From Lutimaribacter_A marinistellae (lineage in GTDB: Bacteria; Pseudomonadota; Alphaproteobacteria; Rhodobacterales; Rhodobacteraceae): DNA of 64,000 nucleotides. Shown here one piece after another: positions 17,362 through 25,839 of this stretch (position 1 is its first letter; the number at the start of each line of letters is the position of its first letter). The translations under genes were made by a program, and so were the position numbers. Below the pieces are notes generated by a model, which ran no database searches, was not told the origin of the DNA, and saw only the letters and a list, made by a program, of their open reading frames with translations. The stretch lies in NCBI RefSeq assembly GCF_042648365.1, contig NZ_JBHRXI010000001.1:558001-622000 (forward strand). The letters run 5' to 3'.

Positions 17362-17648
17362 ACTGGCGGACAAACCCCCACTTACTTCACAACTAAAACA
17401 AAAACTCGAACATCGCCTTGGCGGGTTCCTTCTGCACGCGCGACGCTCATGCTGCACCCGCAGCATTGCCATCGTAGGTCGCAATTTTTGACCTAATACT
17501 GTCTATTTTCCGGTCATTTGCGCCACCCACATGGGCTGGACACAAAGAAAACGCGCAATGTGAAACTTTGTACTTGAAGTAATGAGAAACATGCAGTTGC
17601 ATATTTCTCGGACATCACACCGCCCAGAACAAGACAGGGAGAGCTTTC
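17362..17648. promoter_or_regulatory. Intergenic control region before the isatin-hydrolase operon
   Basis: 287 bases without a gene. Two symmetric elements are visible: TAGGTC-N9-GACCTA at 17475-17495, and the TACTTGAAGTA palindrome at 17571-17581. The latter lies 67 bases before the ATG at 17649, which is preceded by CAGGGAGAG. I could not place a convincing -35/-10 pair. Confidence 0.55.
17571..17581. promoter_or_regulatory. Palindromic operator TACTTGAAGTA before the isatin-hydrolase operon
   Basis: A perfect 5-1-5 inverted repeat, identical over 11 bases to the core of the site upstream of the ACMR gene at 13275-13289. A shared exact 11-mer at two promoters of related operons is good evidence of co-regulation, most likely by one of the MarR proteins encoded in the cluster. 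Confidence 0.68.
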
Positions 17649-18440
17649 ATGACTAATCAGGACACACTTGCCAGCCTTGCCACGGGCCTGCTCGACGGAT
17701 CGATCAGGGTGGTGGATTGCTCGGGGCCGCTGGGGCCCGACACGCCGATCCTTCGCCTACCCGAGGATTTCGCCAAGAACACGCCCAAGGTGGAAATTCA
17801 TAAAATTTCGAAATATGACGAGGATGGCCCGTTCTTCGCGTGGAACTGGCTGAAACTGGGTGAGCATTCCGGAACCCATTACGATGCGCCGCATCACTGG
17901 ATCACCGGCAAGGACTATCCCGACGGGTCCGTGGACACGATGAACCCGCAGTATTTCGTGGCGCCCGCAAACGTCATCGACTGCTCCAAAGAGGCCGACG
18001 AAGATCCCGATTTCCTGCTTACCGCCGACCACATCAAGGCGTGGGAAGCCGAGCATGGCGAAATCAAGGAAGGCGAATGGGTCCTGATGCGCACCGATTG
18101 GGACAAGTTCAACACGGACGAGGAGAAATTCCTCAACGCAGACGATACCGGCCCCCATACACCCGGGCCGACCGCTGACGCGATCCAGTACCTGATGGAA
18201 GACCGAAAGGCACTTGGATGGGGCAGCCAATGCATTGGTACGGATGCCGGCAAGGCCGGTGAATTCGAGATCCCGTTCCCCGCGCATAATCTGCTGCACA
18301 AGCACAACCGCTATGGCCTCGCATCGCTTGCCAATCTCGACCAACTACCGCCCAAGGGCGCGATCTTCGTTGCCGCACCCTTGAAGATCGTCAAAGGCAC
18401 CGGCTCCCCGATCCGCGCTTTGGCACTCGTCGCAAACTGA
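17649..18440 (+). CDS. Isatin hydrolase-like metal-dependent hydrolase (cyclase family)
   Basis: A 263-residue member of the kynurenine formamidase/cyclase family. The Mn/Zn-binding signature HxGTHxDxPxH is intact as H73, H77, D79 and H83. Isatin hydrolases of marine alphaproteobacteria belong to this fold and open isatin to isatinate (2-aminophenylglyoxylate). The context, ACMR upstream and a 2-oxoacid oxidoreductase downstream, makes isatin a better guess than N-formylkynurenine, for which no tryptophan dioxygenase is present. It is the first gene of an apparent long operon running to about 31017. Confidence 0.8.
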   Translation: MTNQDTLASLATGLLDGSIRVVDCSGPLGPDTPILRLPEDFAKNTPKVEIHKISKYDEDGPFFAWNWLKLGEHSGTHYDAPHHWITGKDYPDGSVDTMNPQYFVAPANVIDCSKEADEDPDFLLTADHIKAWEAEHGEIKEGEWVLMRTDWDKFNTDEEKFLNADDTGPHTPGPTADAIQYLMEDRKALGWGSQCIGTDAGKAGEFEIPFPAHNLLHKHNRYGLASLANLDQLPPKGAIFVAAPLKIVKGTGSPIRALALVAN

Positions 18441-18449
18441 GGCGCGCGC

Positions 18450-20024
18450 ATGTCCGGACCTGTCACCAATCCTGATGTCGCTATCATCGGCTCGGGCATC
18501 AATGCCCTTGCTGCCGGAGCGATGCTCGCCAAAAGCGGCAAACGCGTCGCGGTCTTTGAGCGTGAAGAGGTGGCAGGCGGTTGCATGCGCACCGAAACAC
18601 TGGCCGAGGGAGTCACATACGATCCCCTCGCCACCACTTTCGTCCTTTGGGTGACCGGGGCCGCACATGGCGCGTTGGCGGATGATCTTGCGCGGCACGG
18701 GGTCGAATTCTGCGCCACCGACACGCCGACCGGTGTTCTGCTGCCGGACGGGCGGGCGCTGACCTACACGATAGATCGGACGCGTAACATCGCGGCCTTT
18801 GACGCGGCGCATGACGGCGACGGCAAACGACTCGCCGCCGATCTGGACGCTTTTGCCGGAAATGCCGACTTGCTGTTCGGGTTGATGGGTGGCGACCCGT
18901 GGTCGCGCCCCACCGCCAAGATGCTTGGTCGCGAAGCGTGGAAGCGCGGGACCCATGGCCTTGCATCCACCCTGGGCGGGGCGCTCTCGTCGATGCGCGG
19001 CTGGGTTGAGACTTCGTTTTCATCCGACCTGTCACGCGCCATCTGGGCACCGTGGTGCCTGCACGCGGGTTTGGGCCCGGAGGCGGCCTTTTCAGGACAG
19101 ATGGGCCAGGTGATCGGCTTCGCTCTCGAAGCTGCGGGCGCCCCGATCATCAAGGGCGGCTCCGCCAACATGGTCCGCGGCCTGGTGGCGATCATCGAAG
19201 AAAACGGCGGCATCGTCCGGACCGGCGCAAATGTCGACGAAATAATGGTCAGCAATCGCCGTGCGGTCGGGCTTCGCCTGTCCGACGGTAACACCATCAC
19301 CGCTCGCACGATCCTGGCGTCGACGACTCCGCACCAGCTTTACGGCGATCTCGCGCCGCAGCCCGAACATGCGGATGACTTGCGTCGCTACCGCTATGGC
19401 AAAGGCAATTTCCAGCTCCACTACCTGCTTGATGGCCCTGTCGGCTGGAAAACCGAAGGACTGGACAAGGTGCAGCTCCTGCACCTCACACCGGGCCTCG
19501 ACGGTGTCTCGAAGGCCGGGAACGAAGCAGAACGTGGCCTGTTGCCCGAGGTTCCGACGATCTGTGTCGGCCAGCCCTGCGCCGCCGACCCGACGCGCGC
19601 ACCCGACGGAAAAACCGTCCTTTGGCTTCAGATGCCCGAAGCCCCGCGCGAGGTGAAAGGTGACGCGGCAGGCCAGATCGAAACGCCCGCCGATGGCACG
19701 TGGACCGAGGCGCTGCGCGACGCCTTTGCCGACAGGATCGAGGGTGTCCTTTCCGATCACATTAGTAACTTCAAATCGCGCGTGGTGACACGACGCGCCC
19801 TGTCGCCCGCCGATCTGGAGCGGTACAACGTGAACCTCGTGGGTGGTGATCCCTATGGCGGAGCCTGCACGCTGGACCAGTTCTTCTTGTTCCGCCCCTT
19901 CCCCACCAGCAAACGGCACGAGACCGGGATCAAGGGGCTGCACCATATCGGTGCATCGACCCATCCGGGTCCGGGCTTGTCCGGCGGCTCCGGGTACCTG
20001 GTCGCCAAGGAGCTCGGCGCATGA
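18450..20024 (+). CDS. FAD-dependent oxidoreductase, phytoene desaturase-like (CrtI/PYROXD2 type), copy 1
   Basis: A 524-residue flavoprotein with an N-terminal dinucleotide site (IIGSGINALAAGAMLAKSG), ERE acid pair and GGCMRTE motif, and a C-terminal FAD motif GLHHIGASTHPGPGLSGGSG. It is clearly paralogous to the protein at 24225-25769. Family members catalyse dehydrogenation or isomerisation of unsaturated or ring substrates. Carotenoid synthesis is unlikely because no other crt gene is near. It starts 9 bases after the isatin hydrolase stop and overlaps the following MarR gene by ATGA. Confidence 0.8.
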   Translation: MSGPVTNPDVAIIGSGINALAAGAMLAKSGKRVAVFEREEVAGGCMRTETLAEGVTYDPLATTFVLWVTGAAHGALADDLARHGVEFCATDTPTGVLLPDGRALTYTIDRTRNIAAFDAAHDGDGKRLAADLDAFAGNADLLFGLMGGDPWSRPTAKMLGREAWKRGTHGLASTLGGALSSMRGWVETSFSSDLSRAIWAPWCLHAGLGPEAAFSGQMGQVIGFALEAAGAPIIKGGSANMVRGLVAIIEENGGIVRTGANVDEIMVSNRRAVGLRLSDGNTITARTILASTTPHQLYGDLAPQPEHADDLRRYRYGKGNFQLHYLLDGPVGWKTEGLDKVQLLHLTPGLDGVSKAGNEAERGLLPEVPTICVGQPCAADPTRAPDGKTVLWLQMPEAPREVKGDAAGQIETPADGTWTEALRDAFADRIEGVLSDHISNFKSRVVTRRALSPADLERYNVNLVGGDPYGGACTLDQFFLFRPFPTSKRHETGIKGLHHIGASTHPGPGLSGGSGYLVAKELGA

Positions 20025-20470
20025 TCCATCAGCGGCCCGAAGAGCTCGAAGAGTTCACACCCTACCTGATGAACCGCATCATGGCGCGGTACAACAAGGG
20101 GGTTGAGGCCGCACTGCGCGAGGTCGGCGTCACGGTTGCTCAGATGCGAGCCTTGGCGGTTCTGGCCGATAACGGAACATGTACGATCAACGAGCTTTCG
20201 GTTCTGACTGTCATCAAGCAGTCGACGCTATCCCGCGCGCTAGACGGGATGGAAACCGCGGGCCTCGTCCGCCGCGAAGCACAGGACGGCGACAGCCGCG
20301 TCCGCCGCATTACGCTGACGAAGGCAGGTCGCGCCGCCTATGACGCTGCATGGCCCGAAATGCTGCGTGCACGCGACCGGATGCTGGCCCCGCTCGACGA
20401 ACGTGAACGGGCAGAGTTCAACAACACGTTGCTGCGGATCTTTTACGACATCCGCCACCACGATTTCTGA
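20021..20470 (+). CDS. MarR family transcriptional regulator
   Basis: A 149-residue MarR protein: VTVAQMRALAVLADNGTCTINELSVLTVIKQSTLSRALDGMETAGLV is the winged helix and DSRVRRITLTKAGRAAYD the wing. It is translationally coupled (ATGA) inside the catabolic operon, so it probably regulates that operon by feedback. It is a second candidate, besides the protein at 16897, for binding TACTTGAAGTA. Confidence 0.85.
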   Translation: MIHQRPEELEEFTPYLMNRIMARYNKGVEAALREVGVTVAQMRALAVLADNGTCTINELSVLTVIKQSTLSRALDGMETAGLVRREAQDGDSRVRRITLTKAGRAAYDAAWPEMLRARDRMLAPLDERERAEFNNTLLRIFYDIRHHDF

Positions 20471-20512
20471 CGCGCCCCTTGCGGGCAGCGCAGCAGACCA
20501 AGGAGACCACCC

Positions 20513-22657
20513 ATGGCAGAACGTTCATTCGCCAAGGAAGTCCAGAAACTGACAAAGGGAGAGGGCGAAACCTTCTCTGGCGAGGGTATCCTGGCCATCA
20601 CAAAGGCGCTGTTGGAAAACGGCGTCGGCTATGTCGGCGGCTACCAGGGGTCGCCCATCAGCCACCTGATGGACGTTCTTGCAGACGCGCAAGAGATCCT
20701 GGGAGAGCTTGGCGTGCATTTCGAGGCCTCTGCATCCGAGGCGACGGCCACCGCGATGCTCGCCGCCAGTGTTCACTATCCGATCCGAGGCGCAGTCACC
20801 TACAAGTCGGTCGTCGGCACCAACGTGGCCTCTGACGCCCTTTCAAACCTCGCCTCGGGCGGTGTGACGGGCGGCGCCTTGATCATCGTGGGCGAGGATT
20901 ACGGCGAAGGCTCCTCGATCATGCAGGAACGGACCTATGCCTTTGCGATGAAAAGTTCGGTCTGGATGCTGGACCCGCGCCCCAACCTGCCCTCGATCGT
21001 CAAGACCGTCGGGGCCGGGTTCGAGCTCTCCGAGGCTTCGAACACGCCTGTGATGCTTCAGGTCGGCATCCGCTCCTGTCACGTTCACGGCCATTTCACG
21101 GCCTCCGACAACAAGCGGCCGCCCGTCACCGTGTCGGACGCGCTGGAAAACCCGAAACGCGACCTCAATCGCATCGTGCTGCCGCCCGCGACCTACCTGC
21201 ACGAGAATGAAAAACTGACCAAGCGCATGCCCGCCGCCCAGGACTTCATCCTCGAAAAGGGGATCAACGAGAGGATGGGAAAGCCCGGTTCAAAGGTCGG
21301 GCTGATCCTGACCGGGGGCAGCTACAACACCGTCATTCGCGCGCTCAACCGCCTCGACCTCGCCGACATCTACGGTGACACGGATCTGGACCTGCTGGTG
21401 CTCAACTGTGTATTCCCGCTGGTCGAAAGCCAGATCATGGAATTCTGCGAAGACAAGGATGCCGTGCTGATCGTCGAGGAAGGTCAGCCCAATTACATCG
21501 AGCAGCAGATCGCCCACATGCTCTACAAGTCGGGCAAGCGCATCGCGCTGGAAGGCAAGGGCAAGCTGCCGATGGGCGGCGAGTATACCGGACAGGTCAT
21601 GGTCGACGGTATCGCCGACTTTCTGGCGGATCATACGCCTTCGTTGCTGCCCGTCGCCAAGGTTGCAACCAACGAAACCCCTGTCGAGATTCCCGACCTG
21701 TCACAAACGCTGCCGCCGCGCCCGCCGGGTTTTTGCACAGGATGCCCAGAACGGCCGATCTTTGCCGCGACCAAGCTGGTCGAGCAGGAATTGGGAGAGC
21801 ACCATATCTCGTCCGATATCGGCTGCCATCTTTTCTCGATCATGCCACCCTTCGACATCGGCGCGACAACGATGGGCTACGGCCTCGGTCCCGCCTCGGC
21901 CGCGGCCTTTCACAACGAAAACCCCAAGGGCCGCCGCTCCATCTCATTCGTGGGCGATGGCGGCTTCTGGCATAACGGGCTGACCTCTTCGATCGGCAAT
22001 GCGGTCTTCAACAAGTCCGACAACGTCATCGTCATCGTCGACAACTATTATTCTGCCGCAACAGGCGGACAGGACATCCTGTCGTCACGTGCAGACAACC
22101 GCACCAAGCAGACGCAGAACTCCATCACCGATGCGGTCAAGGGTATGGGGGTCAAATGGGTTCGCCAGATTGATCGCACCTACGACGTCACCAAGATGCG
22201 CGACACGTTGAAAGAGGCGCTGACCACCGAAGAGACCGGCCCAAAGGTCATCGTCGCCTCCTCGGAATGCATGCTCAACAAGCAGCGCCGCGTGAAACCG
22301 CAACTCGCCAAGGCCGCAAAGGACGGCAAGCGCGTCGTCCGGCCTCGCTTCGGCGTGGATGAAGACGTCTGTACAGGCGATCATGCCTGCATGCGTCTTT
22401 CAGGCTGTCCGTCACTGTCGGTCAAGGACACCGGCGACCCGCTGCGCGACGACCCGGTCGCGGCCATCGACCAGACTTGCGTGGGATGCGGAAACTGCGG
22501 CGAGGTGGCCGACGCCGCCGTGCTGTGCCCCTCGTTCTACGAGGCGCAGATCGTCACCAACCCCACAGCTTCCGAGAAACGCCGGGCCAGCCGCGCGCAA
22601 CGCCTGATTGGCTGGCTGCAATCACGCCGCGCAGCACGCCGTATCGCGCTGGTTTGA
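20513..22657 (+). CDS. IorA-type 2-oxoacid:acceptor oxidoreductase alpha subunit (TPP and Fe-S)
   Basis: A 714-residue IorA homologue: N-terminal pyrimidine-type domain, central POR domains, a thiamine-diphosphate site with GDG at 481-483 and VDNYYSAATGGQD downstream, and a C-terminal ferredoxin domain. The family converts aryl 2-oxoacids plus CoA to acyl-CoA and CO2. The first Fe-S motif is C620-TG-D623-HA-C626...C632-P, with aspartate replacing the second cysteine; the second motif (C656, C659, C662, C672) is complete. Here isatinate (2-aminophenylglyoxylate) is a fitting substrate; indolepyruvate is the alternative. CCAAGGAGACC precedes the ATG. Confidence 0.85.
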   Translation: MAERSFAKEVQKLTKGEGETFSGEGILAITKALLENGVGYVGGYQGSPISHLMDVLADAQEILGELGVHFEASASEATATAMLAASVHYPIRGAVTYKSVVGTNVASDALSNLASGGVTGGALIIVGEDYGEGSSIMQERTYAFAMKSSVWMLDPRPNLPSIVKTVGAGFELSEASNTPVMLQVGIRSCHVHGHFTASDNKRPPVTVSDALENPKRDLNRIVLPPATYLHENEKLTKRMPAAQDFILEKGINERMGKPGSKVGLILTGGSYNTVIRALNRLDLADIYGDTDLDLLVLNCVFPLVESQIMEFCEDKDAVLIVEEGQPNYIEQQIAHMLYKSGKRIALEGKGKLPMGGEYTGQVMVDGIADFLADHTPSLLPVAKVATNETPVEIPDLSQTLPPRPPGFCTGCPERPIFAATKLVEQELGEHHISSDIGCHLFSIMPPFDIGATTMGYGLGPASAAAFHNENPKGRRSISFVGDGGFWHNGLTSSIGNAVFNKSDNVIVIVDNYYSAATGGQDILSSRADNRTKQTQNSITDAVKGMGVKWVRQIDRTYDVTKMRDTLKEALTTEETGPKVIVASSECMLNKQRRVKPQLAKAAKDGKRVVRPRFGVDEDVCTGDHACMRLSGCPSLSVKDTGDPLRDDPVAAIDQTCVGCGNCGEVADAAVLCPSFYEAQIVTNPTASEKRRASRAQRLIGWLQSRRAARRIALV

Positions 22658-22668
22658 GGGATAGCACC

Positions 22669-24228
22669 ATGAACATGCAAGCAAGCCCCGTCATCGCCCG
22701 CCGCTCTCCCGGCCCGCAGGGAGAAAAGATCATCACGCTCGCCGCGCTCGCAGTCGGTGGCCAAGGCGGCGGCGTTCTGACCAATTGGATCGTCGAAGTG
22801 GCCGAAGCCAACGGTTACCGCGCACAATCGACATCCGTGGCAGGTGTTGCGCAACGTACCGGCGCCACGATCTATTACATCGAAATGTGCCGCGATACGG
22901 GCCGGATGCCGGTCTTTGCCCTTTCTCCTGCGGTCGGCGATGTCGACATCCTGATGGCCGCGGAACTGATGGAAGGCGGCCGCGCGATCATGCGTGGCTT
23001 CGTCACGCCCGGACGCACCACTATGATCGCCTCGACCCACCGGATTCCGGCGGTGGCCGAGAAGGTGGTACCGGGCGACGGTCGGGCCAATGGTCCCGAG
23101 GTGCTCGACGCGATGGGCATTGCCGCAGACCACGTTGTCGCCTTTGACATGGAGCGCATCGCGAAGGATGCGGGATCCGTTATATCTTCTTCCATGCTGG
23201 GGGCACTTGCGGGATCGGGCGCGCTGCCGTTTCCGCGCGAAACCTACGAAGAGGTCATCCGCAAGTCGGGCCGTGGGGTAGAGGCAAGCCTGCGCGCCTT
23301 CGTCGAGGCCTACGAGGTCGCCAAGGGTGAAAAACCCGCACCAGTGCCCGATGTGCCGATGGCCAAACCGTCGCCAACCCTGGCCATCCCGGACAAACTG
23401 CGCCCGAAATGGGAGGCTTTGGAAAGCCGGCTGGCAAATCTTCCCGTCCCGGCACAGGACATGGCCCGGGCCGGCTTGGCAAAGGTCGTCGATTACCAGG
23501 ATGTCGCATACGGCGCGCAATATCTCGATATGGTCGAGCGGATCGCAGCATTGGACGCCGCGCCCTTCGACCTGACGGACAATGCCGCGAAATACTGCGC
23601 CCGCGCGCTCTGCTACGATGACATCCTGCGCGTGGCTGACCTCAAGACGCGGGCGTCGCGCTTTGACCGTGTACGCGACGAAGTCTCCGTGGATGACGAG
23701 CAGGTCTTGATGCTGACCGAGTACTTCCATCCGCGGTTCGAGGAGTTCACCACCACCCTGCCCCGCGGCATCGGCCGCTGGATACAGAGCCGCAAGGAGA
23801 TCGAGGCGTTTTACACCCGGCATTTCGACAAAGGCCGCCGCATCCGCACCGACCGCATCGGCGGCTTCGTGATGCTCTGGATGGTCTCCGCGCTACGCCC
23901 GATGCGCCGCCGCCTGCTGCGACATGACAGCGAGATGGAGCATATCGACCGGTGGTTCACCACGGTAACCGATGTTGCTCAGGAGGATCACGCACTCGCG
24001 TCGGAGCTCTTGGCGAATTACCGGCTTATCAAGGGATACTCAGACACGCATGCACGCGGTCTGTCAAAATTCGCCCGCGTGATGGGTGCTCTCGACATGT
24101 TGCGCGGCCGCCCCGATGCCGCCGACTGGATGCGTCGCCTGCGGACCGCCGCACTGGAAGACGAAGAGGGCACGGCGCTTGACGGCGCGCTGGCCACCGT
24201 GCGCAGCTTTGCCGAGTCTGCGGCATGA
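22669..24228 (+). CDS. IorB-type 2-oxoacid oxidoreductase beta subunit, extended
   Basis: A 519-residue protein. The first 200 residues are the POR gamma domain (AVGGQGGGVLTNWIVEVAE, STSVAGVAQRTGATIYYIEM), the usual complete IorB. About 300 further residues, helical and arginine-rich, follow; similar extensions occur in aerobic proteobacterial IOR homologues (DUF6537-like, from memory). It starts 11 bases after IorA and overlaps the next flavoprotein by ATGA, so IorA, IorB and the flavoprotein are probably made together. The extension could dock the electron acceptor; nothing in it reveals a cofactor motif to me. Confidence 0.83.
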   Translation: MNMQASPVIARRSPGPQGEKIITLAALAVGGQGGGVLTNWIVEVAEANGYRAQSTSVAGVAQRTGATIYYIEMCRDTGRMPVFALSPAVGDVDILMAAELMEGGRAIMRGFVTPGRTTMIASTHRIPAVAEKVVPGDGRANGPEVLDAMGIAADHVVAFDMERIAKDAGSVISSSMLGALAGSGALPFPRETYEEVIRKSGRGVEASLRAFVEAYEVAKGEKPAPVPDVPMAKPSPTLAIPDKLRPKWEALESRLANLPVPAQDMARAGLAKVVDYQDVAYGAQYLDMVERIAALDAAPFDLTDNAAKYCARALCYDDILRVADLKTRASRFDRVRDEVSVDDEQVLMLTEYFHPRFEEFTTTLPRGIGRWIQSRKEIEAFYTRHFDKGRRIRTDRIGGFVMLWMVSALRPMRRRLLRHDSEMEHIDRWFTTVTDVAQEDHALASELLANYRLIKGYSDTHARGLSKFARVMGALDMLRGRPDAADWMRRLRTAALEDEEGTALDGALATVRSFAESAA

Positions 24229-25769
24229 GTAAACCGATCATAATCATTGGCGCGGGTATCAACGGGCTCGTTGCCGCTGCCGATCTGGCCAAACACGGAA
24301 AAGCCGTTCGGGTCCTCGAACGTGGTCCCACACCAGGCGGCGCGGTCCGGACCGAGGAATTGACACTGCCCGGCTTCCGCCACGACGTCGCCGCGATGAA
24401 CCTGTCGCTTTTTGCCGGTTCCGGGTTCATGGCTGCGCATGGCGAAGAGATGGCCAACCACGGATTGGAATTCACCCCCATCGACCGCCCGTTTGCACAG
24501 GCCCTGGTGCCGGGCGATCATCTTGGCGTGACGACCGACGTCGAAGAGACGCTGTCCAGTTTCCATAGCGAAGCCGACAAGACGCGTTGGCGCGAGATGA
24601 TGGCAGATTTTCCCGCAAGGGCCGAAGTCGTCGGCGGGCTTCTGGGCACGCCGATGCGCCGCGGACCTTTGGCGAAGTTCCTCTGGAAAAGCTGGCGCAA
24701 GCTCGGCACCGGAAAGTCAGTCGAGATTGCGCAGTTCCTTGCAACATCACCCCGCGCCTTTCTCGAGGAGAACTTCGAAGATCCGCGCCTGCGCGCAGCT
24801 CTCGCTTCGTGGGGCATGCATCTCGACTTCGCACCCGACATCGCCGGCGGTGCCATCTTTCCGTATCTCGAGGCGATGGCAGGTCAGGCAATGGGCATGG
24901 TGATCGGCAAGGGTGGCGCCGACACCGTGACCCGCGCCCTCGTCAAGATGATCGAGGCGCATGGCGGCAGCGTGGAAACCGGAACCGAAGTCACGGGCAT
25001 CGCGCATGCGGGCGGCAAGGTGACCGGCGTCACGACCGACTCGGGTACCTTTGCCGCGCAGACAGTCCTGGCCGGCCTCGCGCCCAAGCATCTTTTGCGC
25101 ATGATCGGTGGATCCGGCGATGCTCGGTTCGACCGGGGCCTCACGACTTTCCGTCATGCGCCCGGCACGATGATGCTGCATCTCGCGCTGGACCGGCCCG
25201 TGCCTTGGCTTGCGGATCCGCTGGGTCGATTTGCCTATGTCCATATCGGCCGGTCGCTGGATGGCGCGGCGCGCACCTATGCGCAGGCGATGGCCGGTTT
25301 GCTGCCAGCCGAACCGCTGCTCGTGGTCGGACAACCAACGCTCTTTGACCCCAGCCGTGCGCCCGAGGGCAAGCACACGCTCTGGGTCCAGGTCCGAATG
25401 GTTCCTGCCGAGATCAAGGGCGACGCCGCCGAAAAGATCGCCGCAACCGACTGGACGGACGCACTCGGCCCGATGACCGAACGCGCGCTTGACCTGATCG
25501 AGGCGCAGGCACCCGGTTTTCGCGATACGATTGTGGGTCATCGCGCCGTTTCGCCGCTCGATCTCGAGGCAGAAAATCCCAACCTCGTCGGCGGAGACCA
25601 GATCTGCGGATCGCATCACATCAGCCAGAATTTCCTGTTCCGGCCCCTGCGCGGCTTTGCCGATGGGACAACCCCCATCTCGGGTCTGCATCTGATCGGT
25701 GCGGCCGCATGGCCCGGCGCGGGAACCGGAGCAGGATCAGGATTTTTCACCGCGCAGACGTTGAAATGA
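24225..25769 (+). CDS. FAD-dependent oxidoreductase, phytoene desaturase-like (CrtI/PYROXD2 type), copy 2
   Basis: A 514-residue paralogue of the protein at 18450-20024. It has IIGAGINGLVAAADLAKHG at the N-terminus, ERG and GGAVRTE, an EIKGDAA segment shared with copy 1 as EVKGDAA, and the C-terminal GLHLIGAAAWPGAGTGAGSG FAD motif. ATGA overlap with IorB ties it to the oxidoreductase. The two copies flanking IorAB may form a heterodimer or act on successive intermediates; they could make isatin from a reduced indole derivative or serve the electron flow. This is inference. Confidence 0.8.
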   Translation: MSKPIIIIGAGINGLVAAADLAKHGKAVRVLERGPTPGGAVRTEELTLPGFRHDVAAMNLSLFAGSGFMAAHGEEMANHGLEFTPIDRPFAQALVPGDHLGVTTDVEETLSSFHSEADKTRWREMMADFPARAEVVGGLLGTPMRRGPLAKFLWKSWRKLGTGKSVEIAQFLATSPRAFLEENFEDPRLRAALASWGMHLDFAPDIAGGAIFPYLEAMAGQAMGMVIGKGGADTVTRALVKMIEAHGGSVETGTEVTGIAHAGGKVTGVTTDSGTFAAQTVLAGLAPKHLLRMIGGSGDARFDRGLTTFRHAPGTMMLHLALDRPVPWLADPLGRFAYVHIGRSLDGAARTYAQAMAGLLPAEPLLVVGQPTLFDPSRAPEGKHTLWVQVRMVPAEIKGDAAEKIAATDWTDALGPMTERALDLIEAQAPGFRDTIVGHRAVSPLDLEAENPNLVGGDQICGSHHISQNFLFRPLRGFADGTTPISGLHLIGAAAWPGAGTGAGSGFFTAQTLK

Positions 25770-25839
25770 GTCCACGAAACCAGACCAGGAAGAACCCGGA
25801 AAACACCGGGCCCCAACCAACCAACGGGAGAACCAGACC

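Noticed and set aside
17649..18440. Kynurenine formamidase (KynB) for tryptophan breakdown
   Set aside because: The fold is the same, but no tryptophan dioxygenase or kynureninase is nearby, whereas isatin-related steps are.
18450..20024. Carotenoid biosynthesis (phytoene desaturase)
   Set aside because: No other carotenoid gene is present and both copies are embedded in an aromatic catabolic operon.
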